Source of the DNA: Streptomyces musisoli
GTDB taxonomy: Bacteria; Actinomycetota; Actinomycetes; Streptomycetales; Streptomycetaceae
DNA length: 64,000 nt
Assembly: GCF_016741855.1 (NCBI RefSeq)
Contig: NZ_JAERRH010000005.1
Coordinates: 472,904-536,903 of the forward strand
Direction: 5' to 3'
Program-made: the position numbers and the translations under genes
The notes under the pieces: generated by a model
Told to the model about the DNA's origin: nothing
The model's input: the letters and a program-made list of their open reading frames with translations, nothing else
Databases searched by the model: none
In this document: positions 57,138-64,000 of the stretch, piece after piece
Layout: the number at the start of each line of letters is the position of its first letter
Position numbering within the stretch: the stretch's first letter is position 1

Positions 57138-57377
57138 ATGAACATCGCCAAGAAGGCCGCGCTCGTCATGACCGCCGCGGGCATCGCCGCCGGCGCCTCC
57201 GCCGGTGCCGCCGTCGCCGACGCGGGAGCCCAGGGCGCGGCCGTGAACTCCCCCGGCGTCGCCTCGGGCAACGTCGTCCAGATCCCGGTGCACGTCCCGA
57301 TCAACGCCGAGGGCTTGTCCGTCAACGTGATCGGCCTGCTGAACCCCGCGTTCGGCAACACCGGCGTCAACGGCTGA
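57138..57377 (+). CDS. Second short, cysteine-free chaplin
   Basis: A 79-residue protein. Signal peptide (NIAKKAALVMTAAGIAAGAS, ending VADA) and a chaplin domain NSPGVASGNVVQIPVHVPIN and VNVIGLLNPAFGN, ending TGVNG. No Cys is present. ATG at 57138 with GGAGGA 8 nt upstream. Placed 184 bp after chpE with its own upstream region, it looks like a tandem paralogue. Confidence 0.92.
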   Translation: MNIAKKAALVMTAAGIAAGASAGAAVADAGAQGAAVNSPGVASGNVVQIPVHVPINAEGLSVNVIGLLNPAFGNTGVNG

Positions 57378-57464
57378 CGGCCGGCCGGCACAGGGGCCCG
57401 GGACCGGCGCCCCCGGGGAGACCACCCCGGGCGACGCGAACACGCCGGACCGGGCCCCGACGGC

Positions 57465-58253
57465 CTACCGCCCCCCGCGCTCCCGCTCCTCCACGAACGA
57501 GTTGTACGCCGCCACCTGCGCCCGCCGGGCCGTCCGCTCCACCGGCCGCAGCGCCTCCCCCCGCGCCGCCATCTCCGAGGCGCTCACCGCACCCCCGTGC
57601 CCGCGGTCGTACGCCAGCGACACCAGCAGCCCCACCCGCTGCGCCAGCTCCAACACCCGCACCGCACGCGGCGGATATCCCGGCGCCAGCACCTCCCGGC
57701 CCCGCTCGGCCCGCGCCCGGTACGCGTCGATCGCCGCCTCCGCCACCGGCCCGGACCCGGCGACGTCCAGCTTCGCCAGCACCACGGTCGCCTCGCGCAG
57801 CGCCTCCGCCAGCTCCCGCTCGGCCTCGCCCAGCGAGGGGACGTCGGCCGGCGGAGCCTCCCGCACCGGCAGCACGTGCCAGACCACCTCGGCATGCACA
57901 TCACCCTCGGGCCCGGCCTCGTACAGCCGGGGCACCAGCCCGAACGCGGCGCCGTGACAGACCGCCGCCTCCTCGGCCTCCAGCGCCCGCGCATTGAACT
58001 CCGGCGGACCGCTCAGCCCCAGCGGATGCCCCGGGGCGGGCAGCGCCACCCGCAGACCGGTCACGCCCAGCGTGCGCAGCCGCCCCAGGGCGAGCGACAG
58101 CCCGACCGGCGCGGACTCACCGGGCAGCCCCTCCACCCGGTGCACCGCGTCCTCGCCCACGATGGCGAGTACGGCGTCATCCGGAGAGGCAAATCCGGCC
58201 AAAAGGGCGTTTCCCCAAGCGGCGAGGCGTCCTGAACGCGGTTCCGTGAGCAT
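57465..58253 (-). CDS. Conserved hypothetical actinobacterial protein
   Basis: A 262-residue soluble protein. The N-terminus RSGRLAAWGNALLAGFASPD begins a compact domain with GLRVALPAPGHPLGLSGPPEF and GLVPRLYEAGPEGDVHAEVV; the C-terminus is helical with conserved Arg/Glu (AYDRGHGGAVSASEMAARGE). No catalytic motif is recognisable. ATG at 58253. It diverges from the ABC ATPase gene by about 150 bp. Confidence 0.82.
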   Translation of the reverse strand: MLTEPRSGRLAAWGNALLAGFASPDDAVLAIVGEDAVHRVEGLPGESAPVGLSLALGRLRTLGVTGLRVALPAPGHPLGLSGPPEFNARALEAEEAAVCHGAAFGLVPRLYEAGPEGDVHAEVVWHVLPVREAPPADVPSLGEAERELAEALREATVVLAKLDVAGSGPVAEAAIDAYRARAERGREVLAPGYPPRAVRVLELAQRVGLLVSLAYDRGHGGAVSASEMAARGEALRPVERTARRAQVAAYNSFVEERERGGR

Positions 58254-58404
58254 GCCCCCACCCTAAGGACCGGACCGATGGAATGGAGCGGGGCACTCGT
58301 GGCGTAGATTTCATGAGGGCTGCGCCCACCGGCGCGGCGGACCCGAGCCACAGGCGTACGCGACAGCCGAGACCGGCCACACTGCAAGGGGAGACAACGC
58401 GCTC

Positions 58405-59202
<798 letters not shown>

Positions 59203-59262
59203 CCCCGGCGCCCTCCCGGTCGCGCCCTGTCCGCCGCCCGACCGCGGCCCTACCATGACCGT

Positions 59263-59694
59263 GTGAACGACATCGACGCATGGGTGTGGTGGCTCGTCGG
59301 CGCGGCGGCACTCGGAATCCCGCTCGTGGTCACCGCGATGCCGGAGTTCGGCATGCTCGCGGTGGGGGCCGTCGCCGCGGCGGTCGTCTCCGCCCTCGGC
59401 TTCGACACGGTCATCCAGGTCCTCACCTTCGTCATCGTCTCCGTCGCCCTCATCGCCGTCGTCCGGCCCATCGCGGCCCGACACGGCAGACAGCGCCCCC
59501 AACTCGCCACCGGCGTGGAGGCGTTGAAGGGCAGACAGGCTGTCGTACTGGAACGCGTCGACGCGTCCGGTGGCCGTATCAAGCTCGCCGGAGAGGTCTG
59601 GTCGGCCCGTGCCCTCGACACCGGCCGGGCCTACGAAGTCGGCCAGGAGGTGGACGTCGTGGACATCGAAGGGGCCACCGCCATCGTCCTCTGA
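59263..59694 (+). CDS. NfeD-like membrane protein
   Basis: A 143-residue protein. Three membrane helices (about 8-26, 29-48 and 52-72) precede an OB-fold C-terminal domain (about 85-143, GVEALKGRQAVVLERVDASG to VDVVDIEGATAIVL). This is the short NfeD type that partners SPFH proteins. GTG at 59263; TACCAT lies 6 nt upstream and there is no ribosome site, so the message may be leaderless. Confidence 0.92.
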   Translation: MNDIDAWVWWLVGAAALGIPLVVTAMPEFGMLAVGAVAAAVVSALGFDTVIQVLTFVIVSVALIAVVRPIAARHGRQRPQLATGVEALKGRQAVVLERVDASGGRIKLAGEVWSARALDTGRAYEVGQEVDVVDIEGATAIVL

Positions 59695-59816
59695 GACAAC
59701 TCACCGCGAACGACTCACGAGTTGCGCGACGGTCTGTCAGACTCGACCAGCAAGATCTTCAACAGTCATGAGATCTGCCGAAGGCGCCGAAGCGGAGAAG
59801 GGTACGGGGAACGACG

Positions 59817-60764
59817 ATGGAACCGGTCATCATCGTCTTGATCATCCTGGTGGTGTTGGTCTTCATCGCCCTGATCAAGACCATCCAAGTCATTCCACAG
59901 GCCAGCGCGGCCATCGTGGAGCGCTTCGGCCGCTACACGCGGACACTGAACGCGGGCCTCAACATCGTGGTCCCGTTCATAGACACCATCCGCAACCGCA
60001 TCGACCTGCGCGAACAGGTCGTACCGTTCCCGCCGCAGCCGGTGATCACCCAGGACAACCTGGTCGTGAACATCGACACGGTCATCTACTACCAGGTCAC
60101 CGACGCCCGGGCCGCCACCTACGAGGTCGCCAGCTACATCCAGGCGATCGAGCAGCTGACGGTCACCACCCTGCGCAACATCATCGGCGGCATGGATCTC
60201 GAACGGACGCTGACCTCACGCGAGGAGATCAACGCGGCCCTGCGCGGGGTCCTGGACGAGGCCACCGGCAAGTGGGGCATCCGCGTCAACCGCGTCGAGC
60301 TGAAGGCCATCGAGCCGCCCACCTCCATCCAGGACTCGATGGAGAAGCAGATGCGCGCCGACCGCGACAAGCGCGCCGCGATCCTCCAGGCCGAGGGTGT
60401 CCGGCAGTCCGAGATCCTGCGGGCAGAGGGCGAGAAGCAGTCCCAGATCCTGCGCGCCGAGGGTGAGGCCAAGGCGGCCGCCCTGCGCGCCGAGGGCGAG
60501 GCCCAGGCCGTCCGTACGGTCTTCGAGGCCATCCACGCCGGCGACCCGGACCAGAAGCTGCTCTCCTACCAGTACCTCCAGATGCTCCCCAAGATCGCCG
60601 AAGGCGATGCGAACAAGCTCTGGATCGTTCCCAGCGAAATCGGCGACGCCCTCAAGGGCCTCTCCGGCGCGGTGGGAAACTTCGGTCCTCTGGGCGGCGG
60701 TTCGGGCAGCAACGGCTCGTCGGGCGGCGGCGCGGAGCGTCGCGAGAAGCCGGACATCGACTAG
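59817..60764 (+). CDS. SPFH/band-7 (stomatin, QmcA-like) protein
   Basis: A 315-residue membrane scaffold of the flotillin/stomatin superfamily. One N-terminal helix (about 3-24), then the SPFH domain (AAIVERFGRYTRTLNAGLNI to IKAIEPPTSIQDSMEKQMRA). A coiled region with repeated QSEILRAEGEKQSQILRAEG follows, then a Gly/Ser-rich tail. Membrane microdomain organiser, expected to work with the NfeD partner 122 bp upstream. ATG at 59817 with GGGGAA 6 nt upstream. Confidence 0.94.
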   Translation: MEPVIIVLIILVVLVFIALIKTIQVIPQASAAIVERFGRYTRTLNAGLNIVVPFIDTIRNRIDLREQVVPFPPQPVITQDNLVVNIDTVIYYQVTDARAATYEVASYIQAIEQLTVTTLRNIIGGMDLERTLTSREEINAALRGVLDEATGKWGIRVNRVELKAIEPPTSIQDSMEKQMRADRDKRAAILQAEGVRQSEILRAEGEKQSQILRAEGEAKAAALRAEGEAQAVRTVFEAIHAGDPDQKLLSYQYLQMLPKIAEGDANKLWIVPSEIGDALKGLSGAVGNFGPLGGGSGSNGSSGGGAERREKPDID

Positions 60765-60800
60765 CCGGACCAGAGGGCACGAACGGAGCGCCGGGCTCTC

Positions 60801-60880
60801 CCGCGCCCCTCAGGGGCGCGGGGTGCGCGATCGACCACGAACAACCCGCGACGGACGCACCGCCCGCAGCCCTGCGGCGA
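60801..60880. repeat. Streptomyces-type interspersed element with hairpin
   Basis: CCGCGCCCCT (60801-60810) and AGGGGCGCGG (60812-60821) form a perfect 10-bp dyad. GGGGCGCGGGG is shared with the copy at 36884. The tail CGACCACGAACAACCCGCG continues the likeness. It lies between the convergent SPFH and HNH genes, where it can also terminate transcription. Confidence 0.5.
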
Positions 60881-60884
60881 ACGG

Positions 60885-61391
60885 TCAGGCGGCGTCCCGG
60901 GCCAGCCAGTCGGGAAGGGCCGCGAAGTCCTCGGCCCCCAGCGCGAGCAGCATCGCATCGGCCGGCGTCGGTTCGAACGGCTCCCTCAGCAGAGTCATCC
61001 CCGCCTCCTCCGGAGTCCGGTCGGCCTTCCGGTGGTTGTCCTCCGCGCACGCGGCCACCGTGTTCAGCCACGTGTCCTGCCCACCGTGCGACCGTGGCAG
61101 GACGTGGTCCACGGTCGTCGCCCGGTGACCGCAGTACGCGCACCGGTGCCGGTCCCGGACCAGCACACCCCTCCGCGACCACGGGGCTTGTCTTCGGAAC
61201 GGCACCCGTACGTACCGGCACAGCCTGATCACCCGGGGCGCGGGTATGTCCACATCGGCACCGCGCATGCGCAGTTCGGGATGGGCCTGTTCGACCACGG
61301 CCTTGTCCTGGAGCACCAGGACCACGGCTCGGTTCAGAGTCACCGTCGACAGCGGCTCGAAGCTCGCGTTCAGGACCAACGTGTCACGCAT
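60885..61391 (-). CDS. HNH endonuclease family protein
   Basis: A 168-residue protein. The HNH-type zinc-finger nuclease domain has RDRHRCAYCGHRATTVDHVL (Cys pair and His) and PRSHGGQDTWLNTVAAC, AEDNHRKADRT with the last motif residues. The N-terminus has LNASFEPLSTVTLNRAV, typical of the actinobacterial HNH group. The ATG at 61391 has GGAGGTG 7 nt upstream. Not linked to a phage; chromosomal role unknown. Confidence 0.92.
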   Translation of the reverse strand: MRDTLVLNASFEPLSTVTLNRAVVLVLQDKAVVEQAHPELRMRGADVDIPAPRVIRLCRYVRVPFRRQAPWSRRGVLVRDRHRCAYCGHRATTVDHVLPRSHGGQDTWLNTVAACAEDNHRKADRTPEEAGMTLLREPFEPTPADAMLLALGAEDFAALPDWLARDAA

Positions 61392-61472
61392 CCAGCCCAC
61401 CTCCCGTGTGCACCTGCCCACCCCCCGGCGGGCTGGGGTCAACTCTGGACGGGCGCGCCGAGATGGACAACG

Positions 61473-61519
61473 CAATAAAAAATGCCCGCCTCCGATCACT
61501 TCCAAGACCGGAGGCGGGC
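61473..61519 (-). terminator. Intrinsic terminator with T tract
   Basis: On the minus strand GCCCGCCTCCG (61519-61509) pairs with CGGAGGCGGGC (61494-61484), followed by ATTTTTTATT (61483-61474). An 11-bp GC stem with T-rich tail is a classical rho-independent terminator, unusual in Streptomyces, for the PEBP gene ending at 61560. Confidence 0.9.
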
Positions 61520-61559
61520 AAACGTTCCATGAACGCTCGGCTGAATCGTGGCGGTGCGG

Positions 61560-62099
61560 TCAGCCCTTCGCGGGGTTCTCGTACTCACCGATCAGCTGGG
61601 CGCGCGCGATGGTGTGGAACCGGAGATTGAAGCCGACGACGGCCGGAGAGACGTCCGCGTCCGGGCCCAGCTTCTCCTGGTCCACGGCGTACACCGTGAA
61701 GACGTACCGGTGCGGTCCGTCCCCGGGCGGCGGAGCGGCACCGCCGAAGTCCTTCGTCCCGTAGTCGTTCCGCACGTGCACGGCGCCCGCGGGCAGCCCT
61801 TCGAACTTGCCGCCGCCCGCACCCGCCGGCAGCTCGGTCACCGAGGCCGGGATGTCGAACAGGACCCAGTGCCAGAACCCGCTGCCGGTCGGCGCGTCGG
61901 GGTCGTAGCAGGTCACGGCGAAGCTCTTGGTCCCGGCCGGGAAGCCCTCCCAGCGCAGCTGCGGCGAGGTGTTGCCCTCCGCATGGACCTGGGCGCTCTT
62001 GAGCGTGGCACCCTCCTCGACGTCCTCGCTCGTCACCGTGAACGACGGCACGGGCGGATGGAAGTCGTGGGGGAGCGGCCGCCGCTTGAGCTCGGTCAC
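61560..62099 (-). CDS. YbhB/YbcL family PEBP-like protein
   Basis: A 179-residue phosphatidylethanolamine-binding-protein-like protein. Ligand-site signature FAVTCYDPDAPTGSGFWHWV, then GPHRYVFTVYAVD. A cytoplasmic protein whose ligand is unknown; widespread in bacteria. ATG at 62099. Confidence 0.94.
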   Translation of the reverse strand: MTELKRRPLPHDFHPPVPSFTVTSEDVEEGATLKSAQVHAEGNTSPQLRWEGFPAGTKSFAVTCYDPDAPTGSGFWHWVLFDIPASVTELPAGAGGGKFEGLPAGAVHVRNDYGTKDFGGAAPPPGDGPHRYVFTVYAVDQEKLGPDADVSPAVVGFNLRFHTIARAQLIGEYENPAKG

Positions 62100-62142
62100 C
62101 TCGGTACCTCCTGATCGGTTACGGAATCAGCAGTTCCCGAGC

Positions 62143-62925
62143 CTAGAACCAGTTGCGCTTGCTGCCGACCTCGGACAGCCACTGGTTGAGGTATGCCGCC
62201 CAGTCGGTCCCCTGCCAGTCGTTCAGACCCACCTGGAAGGAGCGGTAGGTGTCCGAGCCCTCGCTGAACAGACCCGGCTTCTTGTCCATCTCCAGGACGA
62301 CGTCCATCGCGTGCTCGTCGGCCACGAAGCTCAGCTCGACCTGGTTCAGGCCCCGGTACTGCGACGGCGGGAAGAACTCGATCTCCTGGTAGAACGGCAG
62401 CTTCTGCCGCGTACCGCGGATGTGGCCGCGCTCCATGTCCGCGTTCTTGAAGCGGAAGCCGAGCTGGATGAAGGCGTCCAGGATCGCCTTCTGCGCCGGC
62501 AGCGGGTGCACGTTGATCGGGTCCAGGTCACCGGAGTCCACGGCCCGCGCGATGGCCAGCTCGGTGGTCACACCGATGTGCATGCCCCGCAGCGACTGGC
62601 CGTCGATCATGGTGACCGGCGTCTCCCAGGGGATCTCCAGCCCGAACGGCACCGCGTGCACGGCGCCCGCCTGAAGCTCGAAGGCACCGCCGAGCCGCAC
62701 CTTGGTGAACTCGATGTCCTGCTTGTACTCCTGGTCGCCGCTCTCCACCTCGACCTTGGCCTGAAGGCCGACGGAGAGTCCCTCGATGGCCTGGTTCACG
62801 GACCCGCCCTGGATCCGCACCTCACCCTGGACGACACCACCCGGCACGACGTTGACCTCTGTCAGGACCGTCTCGACGGACGCCCCGCCGGCACCCAGGC
62901 TCGCGAGCAGCTTCTTGAACGCCAT
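62143..62925 (-). CDS. spo0M: Spo0M sporulation-control protein
   Basis: A 260-residue arrestin-like beta-sandwich protein of the Spo0M family. N-terminal MAFKKLLASLGAGGASVETV, then QGEVRIQGGSVNQAIEGLSV and AVPFGLEIPWETPVTMIDGQ, and a C-terminal part LNDWQGTDWAAYLNQWLSEV. In Bacillus Spo0M affects sporulation and cytoskeleton/division. The ATG at 62925 has GGGAG 6 nt upstream; in-frame codons upstream are noise. Confidence 0.94.
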   Translation of the reverse strand: MAFKKLLASLGAGGASVETVLTEVNVVPGGVVQGEVRIQGGSVNQAIEGLSVGLQAKVEVESGDQEYKQDIEFTKVRLGGAFELQAGAVHAVPFGLEIPWETPVTMIDGQSLRGMHIGVTTELAIARAVDSGDLDPINVHPLPAQKAILDAFIQLGFRFKNADMERGHIRGTRQKLPFYQEIEFFPPSQYRGLNQVELSFVADEHAMDVVLEMDKKPGLFSEGSDTYRSFQVGLNDWQGTDWAAYLNQWLSEVGSKRNWF

Positions 62926-63025
62926 GGCACTCCCTTTACGAATGAACCCTCGACCCGTACAAACGCGATCCGCCCGCAACCGGTTCCGCCGGCGCGGTGC
63001 CTCGTCTGGACTACCCTCGGAGGGC

Positions 63026-63676
63026 ATGATCGCGCCCCCGGACCGTACGCCACTGCCCCGCGCCTTCTTCGACCGCCCGGTCCTGGAGGTGGCCCCGGAC
63101 CTTCTCGGCCGCATCCTGGTCCGGACGACCCCCGACGGCCCGATCGCCCTCCGCCTCACGGAGGTGGAGGCCTACGACGGCCCGAACGACCCCGGTTCGC
63201 ACGCCTACCGCGGCCGCACCGCCCGCAACGCCGTGATGTTCGGTCCGCCCGGACACGTGTACGTCTACTTCACCTACGGCATGTGGCACTGCATGAACCT
63301 GGTCTGCGGACCCGAGGGCCGGGCGAGCGCCGTCCTGCTCCGTGCGGGCCAGGTGGTGGAGGGTGCCGAGCTGGCCCGGAAGCGACGTGTTTCGGCCCGT
63401 AACGACAAGGAACTGGCCAAGGGGCCGGCCCGGCTGGCCACGGCGCTGGAGGTCGACCGGGTGCTGGACGGCACGGACGCGTGCGACTCCGGCGAGACGC
63501 CCCTGAGAATGCTGACGGGCACACCGGTCCCCTCCTACCAGGTGCGCAGCGGTCCCCGGACCGGTGTCGCCGGCGAAGGCGGGGACGGTGACCTGCACCC
63601 GTGGCGCTACTGGGTGGACGGCGACCCGACCGTCAGCCCCTATCGGGCGCACGTACCCCGGCGCCGCCGAAGTTGA
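63026..63676 (+). CDS. 3-methyladenine DNA glycosylase (AAG/MPG family)
   Basis: Removes alkylated purines (3-methyladenine and others) from DNA. The 216-residue protein has the family block LTEVEAYDGPNDPGSHAYRG with the catalytic Glu, then NAVMFGPPGHVYVYFTYGMW and ALEVDRVLDGTDACDS. ATG at 63026 with GGAGGG close upstream; TACCCT lies 9 nt before the ATG, so leaderless reading is possible. Single gene beside Spo0M, divergent. Confidence 0.94.
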   Translation: MIAPPDRTPLPRAFFDRPVLEVAPDLLGRILVRTTPDGPIALRLTEVEAYDGPNDPGSHAYRGRTARNAVMFGPPGHVYVYFTYGMWHCMNLVCGPEGRASAVLLRAGQVVEGAELARKRRVSARNDKELAKGPARLATALEVDRVLDGTDACDSGETPLRMLTGTPVPSYQVRSGPRTGVAGEGGDGDLHPWRYWVDGDPTVSPYRAHVPRRRRS

Positions 63677-64000
63677 CTCGGCCTCCCGAGGTGCGTAATG
63701 TATCCCGAGCCGCTGAACCGGGTACGGCGATCGCCTGCAGCCGGAGCGGCCAACCCACTACTTAGTTACAACCCCTCAGCGGGGTCGCTTCTGGCGCGTC
63801 CGTGTGCCCGAATTCGAACTCGCGGGACTCGATTATGAGTCGCCGAGGGAATCAGCTAACGTAGTGAATGTCGAAAGGCCGGAGGCGAAAGCCGAAAAGC
63901 CCGTAGACAAAACCCGCCGACCGGGAATCGGACGCCGAAAGGATCTGATAGAGTCGGAACCGCCGGAAAGGGAAACGCGAGAGCGGGAACCTGGAAAGCG
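63677..64000 (+). promoter_or_regulatory. rRNA operon upstream region and leader
   Basis: No gene is present. The 300 bp are much richer in A and in the GAAAGCCGAAAAGCCCG-type sequence than the coding DNA, as in Streptomyces rrn leaders. A GGATCTGATAGAGTCGGAA block (63941-63959) with the -10 TAGAGT (63949-63954), which I recall from rrn promoters, occurs near the end. A further -10-like TAACGT lies near 63858, and a short hairpin ACCCC/GGGGT at 63771-63785. The 16S gene is expected just beyond the right edge. Confidence 0.6.

Overview
The window is high-GC chromosomal DNA (codon third positions almost all G or C) from an actinomycete, almost certainly Streptomyces. Direct indications are two chaplin genes, a gbn-type nucleoid protein of exactly 73 residues, a Spo0M homologue, a streptophobe-type membrane protein, many GTG/TTG starts, several leaderless start contexts, and the upstream region of an rRNA operon at the right edge. 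From memory the gene order resembles the S. coelicolor SCO1792-SCO1850 core region, read in reverse. I see no insertion sequence, prophage, CRISPR array or tRNA gene; this is conserved core chromosome with a few accessory operons.

Layout. 1-1.6 kb: end of a cobalamin operon (cobQ fragment, cbiB) behind a cobalamin riboswitch. 1.6-3.3 kb: Pit phosphate transporter with a small membrane partner and an upstream PHO box. 3.3-9.9 kb: secreted GH25 lysozyme, class II aldolase, alpha/beta hydrolase, a hypothetical protein, a VOC protein and a PQQ-like membrane protein. 9.9-13.1 kb: ABC-F ATPase behind a leaderless 7-codon leader peptide, gbn with a dense GATC cluster upstream, and a crotonase. 13.3-16.4 kb: six-gene Asp23/AmaP envelope cluster. 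16.7-21.5 kb: SDR plus GH15 trehalase-like enzyme, SURF1, a zinc-ribbon protein and a DEDDh exonuclease with BRCT. 21.8-26.9 kb: TetR-controlled operon (acetoacetate-decarboxylase-like, SDR, two amidohydrolases). 27-31.9 kb: VIT transporter, zinc alcohol dehydrogenase, CoA transferase with an unusual domain order and upstream dyad, and a subtilisin. 32.2-41.2 kb: DUF485/ActP symporter, moaA, small proteins, tyrS and a TldD/TldE pair. 41.4-46.9 kb: fabG-fabI, a secreted protein, a divergent GntR/MFS pair, small membrane proteins and SixA. 47-53.4 kb: serB, streptophobe, FHA-ABC transporter. 53.4-58.3 kb: SLT-domain cell-wall hydrolase with a switch-like leader, NarL-type two-component pair, two cysteine-free chaplins. 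58.4-63.7 kb: ABC ATPase, NfeD/SPFH pair, HNH, PEBP, Spo0M and alkyladenine glycosylase, then the rRNA upstream region.

The most unusual signals are small-scale: possible autoregulation of gbn through six GATC sites in 68 bp; a leaderless leader peptide before the ABC-F gene; mutually exclusive helices before the SLT gene; a perfect 19-bp AT-rich dyad before the CoA transferase; minisatellites starting just after stop codons; and over-represented CACGCGCGCGTG palindromes. At operon scale, the Asp23/AmaP cluster and the TetR-ADC-SDR-amidohydrolase operon are the best candidates for little-described systems.
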